Virus record (IMG/VR): IMGVR_UViG_3300045107_000152
Span: 1-33,374 of that record
Strand: one strand, 5' to 3'
DNA length: 33,374 bases
DNA from: a virus
In this document: positions 8,937 to 16,495 of the stretch, piece after piece
Layout: each line of letters begins with the position of its first letter
How positions within the stretch are numbered: the stretch's first letter is position 1
The notes under the pieces: model-generated
Databases searched by the model: none
What the model was told of the DNA's origin: nothing
The model's input: only the letters and a program-made list of their open reading frames with translations
Program-made: the position numbers and the translations under genes

Positions 8937-9178
8937 TTTGGGAGCTCTGCCGCCTCCATTAGAGCGTTCCCAACCCCTTCGGCCAGCAACTTGATTTTGC
9001 GCAGCGGCATCTTCAGTAGTTTGGCCTCGGCCGCGGCATCCATGCCGGCGTGTGCCTTGAGCCAAGTGATGATGTTCTTTGCGCCCTTGGCGTCCTCAAG
9101 CTCGATCTGATCGCCGATGGTGATCTCAGCCGGGTCAATAAGTCCGATTTGGACGTCGTCAATCTTGATATCGATCAT
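8933..9178 (-). CDS. Tail assembly chaperone, short form (gpG-like)
   Basis: An 81-residue acidic protein between the tail tube and tape measure genes (MIDIKIDDVQIGLIDPAEIT at the start). In siphoviruses this position encodes a chaperone that coats the tape measure during tail assembly. The start ATG at 9178 has AGGAG eight bases upstream. The last codons are CTC CCA AAC followed at once by TAG. This places the classical slippery heptamer CCCAAAC directly before the stop, so part of the ribosomes should shift by -1 and make the longer form. Sequence similarity alone would not identify it; position, size and the slip site do. Confidence 0.85.
   Translation of the reverse strand: MIDIKIDDVQIGLIDPAEITIGDQIELEDAKGAKNIITWLKAHAGMDAAAEAKLLKMPLRKIKLLAEGVGNALMEAAELPN
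8936..8942 (-). other. Programmed -1 ribosomal frameshift site CCCAAAC
   Basis: On the minus strand the zero-frame codons are CCA AAC, preceded by C, so the heptamer fits the X XXY YYZ rule exactly. The stop TAG follows directly. The -1 frame stays open through GAGGAGGAGGAG, a purine-rich run just downstream. Position between tail tube and tape measure genes matches the known frameshift of siphovirus tail chaperones. Confidence 0.87.
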
Positions 9179-9219
9179 CAGTCACTCCTAGCTGTGTACA
9201 GTTTGTGGAAAATTGTGGA

Positions 9220-10242
9220 CTACACGAGCGCCGACAGCTCGTTCACGACAATGAACTCGCCACTCGTCGCCGCCGTCTCGTCGTACTTGCAGGTAAACTC
9301 GCCCGTGCAGAGCGTGGCGCCGTCCTTGCCCTCCAGAGCGCTGAATTTGTCCCACTTGATCGGCAGGTTGGCGATGACCGTCTCTTTGGAGTAGGTCGTA
9401 CCGGGCGTGGTCACCGCGGCGCCTTCCAGCTTGATCTGCAACAGCCGCGGCGTCTCGGAGCGCCACTTCGACTTCTCGCCGCTCGCACCATCGACCGCAG
9501 CGTCGTGTAGGAATGTCACCTTGCCAGTGATCTCGGGGTCGGCGCTCAAGATGGTCGTGAAGTACAGCTGACCATCCATCGTAAACTGCGGCTTCAGACC
9601 GGTCTTGACCTTGATCTCGTAGCCGATGATCTGGCTGGCGACCTGGGTTGTGCCGAACGTGCCGCTCACGTCATCGATGTACAGCTTGCCGGCGCTGGTC
9701 ATCAGTTCGTGAACGGTCGGCAGCGTCAGGCTTCCGGTAAACGAGCTTGCCGCGGCCTGGCGCCCCATAATGACGCCGTCCATCATGCTGGCCTCACGCA
9801 CGGCACCCTTCAGGCTCCACTCGGAGCAGAAACCGTACTCCATCAGCTCGGCTTCGTGGTCGTCACCACCACGGAACGAGTAGGTCTTGCCGGTCATGCT
9901 GTTCGTGGAGGTGGTCGGAACAGTGCCGGTGTAGATGAAGTCGGTGCCGACACCATCCGCCACACCTGTAGCGCTACACCAGCCGCTCATGACCAGCAGG
10001 TAGACGAACTGCTGCGCAGTCAGCTCCGTGCTGGCCAGCTTGATGCCCGCCATAATCTCGGGGATGTAGCTCCGGTTCGTGCCGCCGAGAATGCCGACCA
10101 TCTCCTCAACGTACTTGACCAGGCGCTGGTCCTCAATGAATGAGCCCGCGCCCCGCCAAACGGACGTGGCCGCGACCGATGTACCTGGTGTGGTCTCCCT
10201 GCCAAGCTGGAGCTTGCCCAGCCCAAAACGTCCCTGTGCCAT
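9220..10242 (-). CDS. Major tail tube protein
   Basis: A 340-residue protein located between the tail terminator and tail chaperone genes, the usual place of the tail tube subunit. Seen: an N-terminal arm (AQGRFGLGKLQLGRETTPGT) of a kind common in tail tube proteins of this class, and beta-rich text throughout with WSLKGAVREASMMDG and GKVTFLHDAAVDGASGEK. The C-terminus has LQIKLEGAAVTTP and TCKYDETAATSGEFIVVNEL, a pattern seen in long siphovirus tube proteins. Start ATG at 10242 has AAGGAG upstream. The next gene starts 41 bases downstream, a gap that may allow separate high expression. Confidence 0.83.
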   Translation of the reverse strand: MAQGRFGLGKLQLGRETTPGTSVAATSVWRGAGSFIEDQRLVKYVEEMVGILGGTNRSYIPEIMAGIKLASTELTAQQFVYLLVMSGWCSATGVADGVGTDFIYTGTVPTTSTNSMTGKTYSFRGGDDHEAELMEYGFCSEWSLKGAVREASMMDGVIMGRQAAASSFTGSLTLPTVHELMTSAGKLYIDDVSGTFGTTQVASQIIGYEIKVKTGLKPQFTMDGQLYFTTILSADPEITGKVTFLHDAAVDGASGEKSKWRSETPRLLQIKLEGAAVTTPGTTYSKETVIANLPIKWDKFSALEGKDGATLCTGEFTCKYDETAATSGEFIVVNELSALV

Positions 10243-10254
10243 AGCCTGAACTCC

Positions 10255-10698
10255 TTAGTCGTGATAGACCGTTATCTCGAGTGGGATGGTTTCAAAGCGG
10301 TACTGCTCACCGCCGATCGTCGCATTACCAGCCTCAGAGCGACCGTCATAGCCGATGTCGGCCCAGTCCGTCGTGACCAGGTTTGCGGCGATGGTTTCAT
10401 CAACCACCGCCTCGACAGCGTCGAGCTTGTCTTCGGCATCGCTCTCAGTCCAGCTCGTGCCGTCGCTGTAGAGGGTGAAGGTGGTGACGGTGATATGGAA
10501 CAACGACTTGCGGCGCGTTGACATGGATTCCATCGTGCGCTCGCTGCCCATGCTCATCAGCACCACCACGGGAGACTGGCCCTGAAAATCGGCCACCGGG
10601 TAGCCGTAGAAGGCTTGCGCGGGCTTGCCGGTGCCGACCAGAGCCGTGTTCAACAGGCTAGCCAGGGCATCACGAACGGTTTGGCGGCTGTAGCTCAT
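10255..10698 (-). CDS. Tail terminator / tail completion protein
   Basis: A 147-residue protein. Start: YSRQTVRDALASLLNTALVG, then VVVLMSMGSERTMESMSTRR and a C-terminal strand (EQYRFETIPLEITVYHD). The layout of an N-terminal helix that orders subunits plus a beta sheet ending in a long strand, and the place before the tail tube gene, match tail terminators (lambda gpU and related proteins), which cap the tail tube and dock it to the head. The stop of the previous gene (TAA) is immediately followed by this ATG. Assignment is by position and pattern. Confidence 0.72.
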   Translation of the reverse strand: MSYSRQTVRDALASLLNTALVGTGKPAQAFYGYPVADFQGQSPVVVLMSMGSERTMESMSTRRKSLFHITVTTFTLYSDGTSWTESDAEDKLDAVEAVVDETIAANLVTTDWADIGYDGRSEAGNATIGGEQYRFETIPLEITVYHD

Positions 10699-11067
10699 TT
10701 AGTTCTCGATACTGTTCACAAGAGCGTCGAAGACGCGTTGCTCGATCGATGTGCCGCGCTGGTTGGTAACCTGCGCGTAAAAATCGACACCCCGCCGGGC
10801 CACGATCGGGCCATACACGTACGGTCGGGCGCCTGTCGGGCTGGTCGCAGCCGGGTCAATCCCGATCGTCACTGCGCCAGCCGCCTCAAAGACCGTCTGC
10901 GCGCGGGCAAGCGTGCCGCTGCGGCGTGGCACGATGGCGGCAGCATACGTAGCACCCTCTTCTGCCGCCTCACGCGCGCCCTGGTCTACTGCGCCACCGT
11001 TGCCTACAGCCCGCTGTAGGCGCTCAATCGCGGCGAACACCTCGCTCAGCCCCTTCACGTCGCTCAC
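10699..11067 (-). CDS. HK97 gp10-like tail/neck component
   Basis: A 122-residue protein. Seen: SDVKGLSEVFAAIERLQRAV, then a basic, Ala-rich middle (EEGATYAAAIVPRRSGTLAR) and VYGPIVARRGVDFYAQVTNQ. The piece A-P-R-x-T/S-G-T-L followed by a Tyr/Gly segment is the signature of the HK97 gp10 family, small proteins between head closure and tail terminator that help attach the tail. Its ATG overlaps the stop of the preceding gene as ATGA. Confidence 0.78.
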   Translation of the reverse strand: MSDVKGLSEVFAAIERLQRAVGNGGAVDQGAREAAEEGATYAAAIVPRRSGTLARAQTVFEAAGAVTIGIDPAATSPTGARPYVYGPIVARRGVDFYAQVTNQRGTSIEQRVFDALVNSIEN

Positions 11068-11405
11068 GGCTTCACCTTTTCAACCAGCAGATGCCGAAAC
11101 GTCGTGCCGCGCCATGTCCAGTCTTCGCACACCTTGATCGGGTACTCAGTGGTGCTGACCACTAAGATGTCCCCAACCACAATGTCGACGGTACCATCGG
11201 CGTTCTCCACGAACGTCTCCAGAATGATGTTCGGGCTGTCGAGCATCAGGCGCTGGCGCACCTCAGCATCGATTGGGTCAAGCGGGGTACACGTCAGACT
11301 GGCGATATGCGTTGCTGGTGTGCCGCGCTTGCCGCCGCTGATGGCCGGGTTCCGCTTCGTCGATGCGGTGACCACCGCCATATGCGCAAAGCTGCTAGAG
11401 CCCAT
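11064..11405 (-). CDS. Head closure / head-tail joining protein
   Basis: A 113-residue protein upstream of the gp10-like gene. It is beta-rich (NIILETFVENADGTVDIVVG, DILVVSTTEYPIKVCEDWTW), in line with the small barrel of head closure proteins of the SPP1 gp16 type that seal the portal and adapt it to the tail. The middle pieces SLTCTPLDPIDAEVRQRLML and DWTWRGTTFRHLLVEKV are consistent with this. The first ATG at 11405 overlaps the previous gene by 11 bases; an internal ATG at 11381 (MAVVTAS) is an alternative start. Confidence 0.68.
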   Translation of the reverse strand: MGSSSFAHMAVVTASTKRNPAISGGKRGTPATHIASLTCTPLDPIDAEVRQRLMLDSPNIILETFVENADGTVDIVVGDILVVSTTEYPIKVCEDWTWRGTTFRHLLVEKVKP

Positions 11406-12276
11406 CGTCGTCCTTCACCTGAATGAGTGGGTACTTGCCGATCGAGCCGTTGTCGTACACCTCGTACGGCCACATATCGTCGCGCTTGAGACGCCCCTGC
11501 CGCACCTGCCGGCTGTTCGTGACCGTGGTCTCGAGGAGCTTCGTGAGTGCCGTCGCGATCTGCGATAGCCGCTCTGTACGCTGGCCGACCGTGATGTCGG
11601 CCATCAGGGTATAGGCGCGGTGTAGCTGCTGCAGCATCTCGCGCTCAATCGACGCGATAAGCGTGTCGATCATGCTGGTGCCGAAGTAGCGCACATCCGG
11701 CTGGGCAGTCACCGGGTCAATCGCCTGTGCTTGCCGTAGGCCAGCGTCGACCGCGTACGTGTAGGTGCCCTCAGTCAGCGCGCCGCTAGCTGTCGTGGTG
11801 TAGCCCTGGTCAGTAGCTAGCGCACCCAACCGCGTGTGAACGCGCGTCGCCAGCGCAGCGCGGGTCATCGGCACGAAGTACAGCCACAGGTCGTCGACCT
11901 TAACTGCCACGGCCACCGCGTTTATGGTGATGGTGTACTCGACACCGGGCGCCAAGCCCACCGTGAAAGTCTGCTCAGTCCACGCACCAGCTGCACCGGC
12001 CAGGTCAAACGAGGTGACTGCGTTGCCCAACTGCGTGATGACCACCGTCGCCTGCCCAGCAGTCAAGGTTGTGGCCGGCTTGACGGCGATGTGCAGTGTG
12101 TACTGGCGAGCCTCTGGCACGTTGAACGACTGCGCAATCGAGCCGCCAACCGAGATGCTGGCCATGCCGAAATGCTCATCGCCGTCTGAGGAGAGGTACA
12201 CCGCGTTGGTCGCTGTCCAGTCGCTCAGGTCTGTGTAGAAGCGACCATTGTTGAAGTAGGTGCGCTCGGTCGCCAT
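11395..12276 (-). CDS. Head-tail connector fused to an N-terminal lectin/CBM-like domain
   Basis: A 293-residue two-part protein. Residues about 1-135 look like a jelly-roll of the carbohydrate-binding kind: an opening FNNGRFYTDLSDWTATNA, a core SIAQSFNVPEARQYTLHIAV, and a closing VAVKVDDLWLYFVPM, which is the usual end of such domains. Residues 140-293 are helical (LATRVHTRLGALATDQGYTT, IASIEREMLQQLHRAYTLMA) and in the right place for a portal adaptor. The start ATG at 12276 shares bases with the methyltransferase stop (TGATG); a GTG at 12288 is less likely. A sugar-binding domain on a connector is unusual, and it lies next to two enzymes that could modify glycans. Both domain calls are inference from pattern. 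Confidence 0.6.
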   Translation of the reverse strand: MATERTYFNNGRFYTDLSDWTATNAVYLSSDGDEHFGMASISVGGSIAQSFNVPEARQYTLHIAVKPATTLTAGQATVVITQLGNAVTSFDLAGAAGAWTEQTFTVGLAPGVEYTITINAVAVAVKVDDLWLYFVPMTRAALATRVHTRLGALATDQGYTTTASGALTEGTYTYAVDAGLRQAQAIDPVTAQPDVRYFGTSMIDTLIASIEREMLQQLHRAYTLMADITVGQRTERLSQIATALTKLLETTVTNSRQVRQGRLKRDDMWPYEVYDNGSIGKYPLIQVKDDDGL

Positions 12277-12776
12277 CACTTGCCCCACACAGCGGTGGCG
12301 TAGATGTCGCCACGCTCGTCGTGATACTCAATCTCTACCTGACGCCAGCCCTTCAGCAGCTCGCGCATCATGTCGGGCGTCACGTTCTGGTACTGCTCAC
12401 CGCGCAGATCGTCGCTGTGCCCATCGCAGCGGTGCGGCACACGAGGTGGTGCGGCGGCGGTGATGAAGATACGACCGCCCTTGCGCAGTGCGCGCTTGGC
12501 ACAATCGATGACGTCTTGCGGGGTGAACGTGTGCTCGAGCGATTCGGTGGTGACCACCATATCCCACAGCTTGCCGCCGTCGAACTCGGCACAGTCAGCA
12601 GTTATGTCGACACCCTCACCCGGCCAGCGGTCAAGGCCAGCGTACACGGCCGCACTCGCAAACAGCGGCCGAACACTGCCGTTGACGTAGTGGCTGCCGA
12701 GCTCGAGTACGCGCAGGCCGGCCGGCGAAAAGCGCTCAGCTTGCTGTTGGATGTAGGCGTAGGCTTCAGTGTGCAT
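12276..12776 (-). CDS. Class I SAM-dependent methyltransferase
   Basis: A 166-residue protein with a Rossmann methyltransferase core. Motif I appears as LRVLELGSHYVNGS, followed by an acidic residue after strand 2 (YAGLDRWPGEGVDITAD) and motif IV in KLWDMVVTTESLEHTF. Motif VI is ALRKGGRIFITAAAPP. The pair VTTESLEH plus a His-Arg-rich loop is common in methyltransferases acting on small molecules or sugars in glycan clusters. The start at 12776 (MHTEAYAYIQQQ) has GAGG eight bases upstream and lies two bases after the stop of the glycosyltransferase; a longer start would overlap that gene. It is inserted, with its neighbour, between capsid and connector genes, so it may modify virion proteins or their sugars. 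Confidence 0.8.
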   Translation of the reverse strand: MHTEAYAYIQQQAERFSPAGLRVLELGSHYVNGSVRPLFASAAVYAGLDRWPGEGVDITADCAEFDGGKLWDMVVTTESLEHTFTPQDVIDCAKRALRKGGRIFITAAAPPRVPHRCDGHSDDLRGEQYQNVTPDMMRELLKGWRQVEIEYHDERGDIYATAVWGK

Positions 12777-12778
12777 TG

Positions 12779-13471
12779 TTATCCTCTGCCAGGCCAGCGA
12801 TCGAACGTCTCGCGAACGATGACCGTGTGCGGGCCACCTGCGTTGGTGTCTTTGGTGCCCCAATTGGCTAGCCAGGCGTGGGTGCCGGTCATGCTGGGCA
12901 CCACGCCGATCGTGAAGCCGTTGGTCCTGGCGTCATTCATGAAGTGAAGGTCGAACCCGCCGTACGTGTACGGCTTATCGGTGACCACCTTGCGCCGCAT
13001 CTCGGAACCGCCGAACCGAACGTACTCCACCTGGTTTTCCGTGTGGAACCACGGCCGGGCGTTGGCGTCGAACACCTTGCGGCTGATGAGCGTTGAACCC
13101 AGCCCGCACCACATTGCCGTACCCGCGTCATCAACATAGACACAGTGATAGGTGGTTGGCCAGCCGACTGGGTAATCCAAGAACGCGATGTCATGGCCAG
13201 CGGCGATGACCGCGAACAGGGCGTCCAGCGCACCGGGCGGCAGCAGATTGTCTTCTTCGATCGATAGGATGTAGTCGGCACCGGTCGCATAGGCGGCTTC
13301 GAACGCGATGTTCTGCGCTTCTGGCGCTGGCTTATCGTGCGTAAGGTGCCAGCCGCAGAATGAGCCGCCAAGCTCGGCGACGATCGCCATCACGCTCTCA
13401 ACCGTGCGACTGTGCAGCAGTCCGCGCGATGGCGTGACGATGGCCGTGGTTGGGTAGACGGTGGTTGCCAC
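12779..13471 (-). CDS. GT-A-fold glycosyltransferase-like protein
   Basis: A 230-residue protein with the layout of family 2-type glycosyltransferases: an opening strand (YPTTAIVTPSRGLLHSRTVE), a nucleotide-binding region with NIAFEAAYATGADYILSIEE, and EEDN at the place of the metal-binding acidic motif (SIEEDNLLPPGALDALFAVI). An acceptor side follows with GLGSTLISRKVFDANARPWF and GGFDLHFMNDARTNGF. Similar short proteins lie in phage structural blocks and may glycosylate the virion. The start is GTG at 13471 with AGGAAG upstream. Expression is likely coupled to the capsid gene 61 bases upstream, which implies high levels. Confidence 0.72.
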   Translation of the reverse strand: MATTVYPTTAIVTPSRGLLHSRTVESVMAIVAELGGSFCGWHLTHDKPAPEAQNIAFEAAYATGADYILSIEEDNLLPPGALDALFAVIAAGHDIAFLDYPVGWPTTYHCVYVDDAGTAMWCGLGSTLISRKVFDANARPWFHTENQVEYVRFGGSEMRRKVVTDKPYTYGGFDLHFMNDARTNGFTIGVVPSMTGTHAWLANWGTKDTNAGGPHTVIVRETFDRWPGRG

Positions 13472-13532
13472 AATCGACTTCCTGTGCCGGGCTAGGCGCC
13501 GGCCGAAACCAATGCCTAGCCCGGCTGGATTG

Positions 13533-14438
13533 CTACGACAGCACCTTGGTCGCCTTGGCGTCGCGCAGCACCTTGACGCCGTAGAGAACGTCCAGGGTCA
13601 CCTGCACACCGAGGTAGCTCGGGTTGTAGGCGTACAGCACGCGAATGACCAGGCCACTCTGCGGGTCGCGCAGCGTGGTGCCCGACGCACCGCTGCCGGC
13701 CGGGGGCTCAGGCAGGCCGCGCATCGCCAGAATGAACGCGTCGTTGTTGAAAGCCAGGTTCTTCGTGCTGTCGGGCGTGCCAGTCACGACCGGCACCAGC
13801 TGGCTCATGTAGACGTCGAAACCGTACAGCCGCCCGATGCTGCCCTCCTTCACTGCCTGACTCTGTGAGTAGGCGAAGTAGGTCTGAGCGTTCGAATCGC
13901 CCAGCAGCGCGATCTCGTCCTTGCTGGACACGACCAGGTTGCGGTTGCTCTGCGGCGCCTTGTTGTCGTTCAGGGTCTTGCGGGCGCTGCGCACGGTCGA
14001 CAGCGCAATGTCGGTGCCGGTCGTGCCGACCGACGCGGTGACGTTGGCGTACAGCGCCAGCAGGTCGGTCTCGATCGCCTCAGCGATGGCCGGAACCGAC
14101 GCCTGCAGGTAGCGATTCATGATGTCCTGGTTGGCCTGCGCGCGGGCCACATCCTCGATGATGAAGCTGACTTCCTTGTGCTTGTTCAGCGTCACCTGAA
14201 CCTCGCTGCCGCCAGACGGCGTCTGCAGGGTCACGGTGCTGTCCGCGGCCTTGTCGTTGGCGGTGAACGTGCCGGGGTACGGGATGTGCAGAATGTCGCC
14301 AGTCTGAAAGCTCGCGACGTCGGTATCCTTCGCGACGAGCTTGGCCATCACGATGTTCGCGCGCAGCACCTCGAGGGCACTGTTGGCCCAGATCTCGGGA
14401 ATGAAGTTGGCTGCGGTGGTTGCGGTAATGTTCGCCAT
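13533..14438 (-). CDS. Major capsid protein (HK97-fold, P22-coat-type family)
   Basis: A 301-residue protein directly after the scaffold gene. Seen: an N-terminal NFIPEIWANSALEVLRANIV and AKDTDVASFQTGDILHIPYP, then a spine-helix region (EDVARAQANQDIMNRYLQAS, VPAIAEAIETDLLALYAN). The axial domain has KAPQSNRNLVVSSKDEIALL, and IGRLYGFDVYMSQLVPVV is a very typical capsid phrase. The end has LGVQVTLDVLYGVKVLRDAK. Order and motifs fit capsid subunits of this family. The start ATG at 14438 has AGGAG ten bases upstream. No separate decoration protein is seen nearby. Confidence 0.93.
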   Translation of the reverse strand: MANITATTAANFIPEIWANSALEVLRANIVMAKLVAKDTDVASFQTGDILHIPYPGTFTANDKAADSTVTLQTPSGGSEVQVTLNKHKEVSFIIEDVARAQANQDIMNRYLQASVPAIAEAIETDLLALYANVTASVGTTGTDIALSTVRSARKTLNDNKAPQSNRNLVVSSKDEIALLGDSNAQTYFAYSQSQAVKEGSIGRLYGFDVYMSQLVPVVTGTPDSTKNLAFNNDAFILAMRGLPEPPAGSGASGTTLRDPQSGLVIRVLYAYNPSYLGVQVTLDVLYGVKVLRDAKATKVLS

Positions 14439-14472
14439 GGGAACGTACTCCTACGATGTTGTGGTGCGCCGA

Positions 14473-15078
14473 CTATTCGTCGACGATACGGCCTTCCGCC
14501 TGAGCCTTCAGGATGTCGGCCTTATGCTTCTGGAAAAAGACCGGGTCGCGCAGCTGGCTGCGCGTGAACGTGACGGGCGGTTTGCCATCCGACGTGCCGC
14601 CATTGGTGGCACTGATCGCCGGGGCTTTGGCGAGATACGGGAACTTGTTGAGCAGGGCGCGCATCTGCTTCTCAATCAGCTTGGGCGCGTCCGCATCACT
14701 CACGTCAAGCTCATCGGTCTTGAGCAGCGCCGTAACAAGCTCGGCATCTAGCCCGACCTTGCCCGCTGCCGCATCAACCATCCGGCCGACTTCGAACTTG
14801 CGCTGGCTTGCCAGCAACACCTCGTGAGCCTGCTTGAGGTCGGCGTTCTCTTTGGTCAGCCGCTCCAAATCGCTCAGCTTGGCGAGTTCGGTCTGCTTCT
14901 GGGCTTGCTCAAGCTCCTGTGCGCGCTTCCGATAGGTGGCATTCTCGCGTCGGAGCTTGGCCACGTACTCGGCATCAAAGCTCTTGGTTTCCGTACCAGC
15001 ATCCTCAGTCGTTATGTCCGACTCGACCACCTGGGTCTGGTCGGCGGGCGCCTGGCCCTGAACATCTTCGGTTGTCAT
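14473..15078 (-). CDS. Capsid scaffolding protein
   Basis: A 201-residue acidic, helical protein between portal and capsid genes. Residues about 35-100 form a coiled coil (FDAEYVAKLRRENATYRKRA, LSDLERLTKENADLKQAHEV). The C-terminal part has PPVTFTRSQLRDPVFFQKHK, a phrase seen at the ends of phage scaffolds, where a basic tail contacts the coat. I chose ATG 15078 because GGAGG lies nine bases upstream; a GTG at 15096 would add six residues but contains that ribosome site. Scaffolds help the shell assemble and are then removed; no protease is seen in the block. Confidence 0.87.
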   Translation of the reverse strand: MTTEDVQGQAPADQTQVVESDITTEDAGTETKSFDAEYVAKLRRENATYRKRAQELEQAQKQTELAKLSDLERLTKENADLKQAHEVLLASQRKFEVGRMVDAAAGKVGLDAELVTALLKTDELDVSDADAPKLIEKQMRALLNKFPYLAKAPAISATNGGTSDGKPPVTFTRSQLRDPVFFQKHKADILKAQAEGRIVDE

Positions 15079-15101
15079 TACAGTCACGTCCTCCACTAGG
15101 T

Positions 15102-16493
15102 TTATTCCTGTCCAGCGGACACCTGGTCTGCTGGGTTTTGGCTCACTGGTGCAATCGGCGGTGGCGGTGGTGCCGGCTCAAGCGCCTTCTTCTGGCGCTC
15201 TAGGTCAGGGTCGTACCCCAGCTTCTCAAGGATCGTGTCGTCAGAGACGCCGAAGCCCTTGTCGAGCTGCAATGCCTGCCGCTCCACCAGCGGGTCGCTC
15301 GGCAGCACTTCCGGCCAGTGAATCTCCGTCTCGATATCCGGCCCAAAGCCCCCAAGCTCAAGCAGGTGCGCGTTCAACTCCACCAGCATGTCGCCGTACA
15401 GCTGGCGCTTCGTCTCGGTCTTTTCCAACAACGGCTGGTACAGGATCTCAAGCGCCACCCCCGAGAGCTGGCCGACGTTGTCGACCTTGCCGGTTGCCAC
15501 TTCGGGGATGCGGGTTAGTTCGTGGATGGCTTCACGGAGCTTGTTGTAGAAGTCGAGACTGGCATTGATGTCGCCCTGAGCTTCAAGGTTCTGCAGTGTT
15601 GAGCCATCGGGCAGTGCCACGATGTCGTTCACCCCAAGATACACATCGGCGGGGTCAAAGCCCGTGCCCCACGTCTTTGGGTGAGCGTGATACCGGATGA
15701 TCTTGGACAGGTTGCTCAGCACAAAGTTGGCGGTGTGGTTGATCGACAGCACGTCGTCTTCGAGGTCGCTGATGCCCCAAAACTCGTTCGGCGCCGGGAG
15801 GTTCTGGCAATGCACAATCGGTGGCCATGCGTACGGCCACTTGGTTGTGGCGGTTGTGGTCCAGTCGTCCTCACTGCCATCAGGGTCGTTGCGCTGATCG
15901 GTGACTGTCCAGCTATCTGGTGCGTTAGCGGCACTCACTCGCTCGACAATCTGGCGAACGTTGACCATCTTGCGCGTGTATGGGTCACGCGCCGCATACG
16001 TGATGGTGAAGCGGATGACTTTCTCGAGATCTTCGACGTCCCAATCAACGTCGACGGTCGATGGATCGAGCACCACGATCCGCGGATACGGCATCGCTGG
16101 CACGATCTTGACGAATGGATGGCCGAAGATTCCGCCATTCAGCGCGATGGCCTGTAGCCGCGCCTGCTTCTTGTTTGCCCGCCACGCCGCATTCAGCCAC
16201 AGCTCGGCATCGTCTTCCACCTGGTCGGGCGCGTCACCCTCAACATCCGGTGGCGTATCGCCGGGCTTGGCGATCTCGAACTCAATACCACGGCCGAACA
16301 GGAACGAGACGCCCTTGTCGACGATGACGCGACTGAAGTTGACCTTCGTGTTGTCATCGGGCTCACCGACCTTGACCTTCAGCGGGTTCGGTAGGTAGCC
16401 CTCATAGGCACGATGGGCGCGCTGAAAGCGGAGCAGCCGCTTGTAGCGATCGTCCGCGGACATGTCGGTGAGATGGTTCGCGACAATTCCCAT
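15102..16493 (-). CDS. Portal protein (SPP1 gp6-like)
   Basis: A 463-residue protein after the large terminase. Portals form the dodecameric ring through which DNA enters and leaves the head. Seen: an N-terminal YKRLLRFQRAHRAYEGYLPN, then NFSRVIVDKGVSFLFGRGIE, which is a hallmark of the SPP1-type portal family, LNAAWRANKKQARLQAIALN, and VYLGVNDIVALPDGSTLQNL. The stem/clip region has REAIHELTRIPEVATGKVDN and GVALEILYQPLLEKTETKRQ. The C-terminus is Pro-rich. The start is two bases after the large terminase stop. SPP1-type portals usually go with headful packaging. Confidence 0.92.
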   Translation of the reverse strand: MGIVANHLTDMSADDRYKRLLRFQRAHRAYEGYLPNPLKVKVGEPDDNTKVNFSRVIVDKGVSFLFGRGIEFEIAKPGDTPPDVEGDAPDQVEDDAELWLNAAWRANKKQARLQAIALNGGIFGHPFVKIVPAMPYPRIVVLDPSTVDVDWDVEDLEKVIRFTITYAARDPYTRKMVNVRQIVERVSAANAPDSWTVTDQRNDPDGSEDDWTTTATTKWPYAWPPIVHCQNLPAPNEFWGISDLEDDVLSINHTANFVLSNLSKIIRYHAHPKTWGTGFDPADVYLGVNDIVALPDGSTLQNLEAQGDINASLDFYNKLREAIHELTRIPEVATGKVDNVGQLSGVALEILYQPLLEKTETKRQLYGDMLVELNAHLLELGGFGPDIETEIHWPEVLPSDPLVERQALQLDKGFGVSDDTILEKLGYDPDLERQKKALEPAPPPPPIAPVSQNPADQVSAGQE

Positions 16494-16495
16494 GC

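Noticed and set aside
8937-9065. Independent start for the second chaperone frame
   Set aside because: Text is Arg/Gly-rich shadow coding, and the slip site gives a better explanation.
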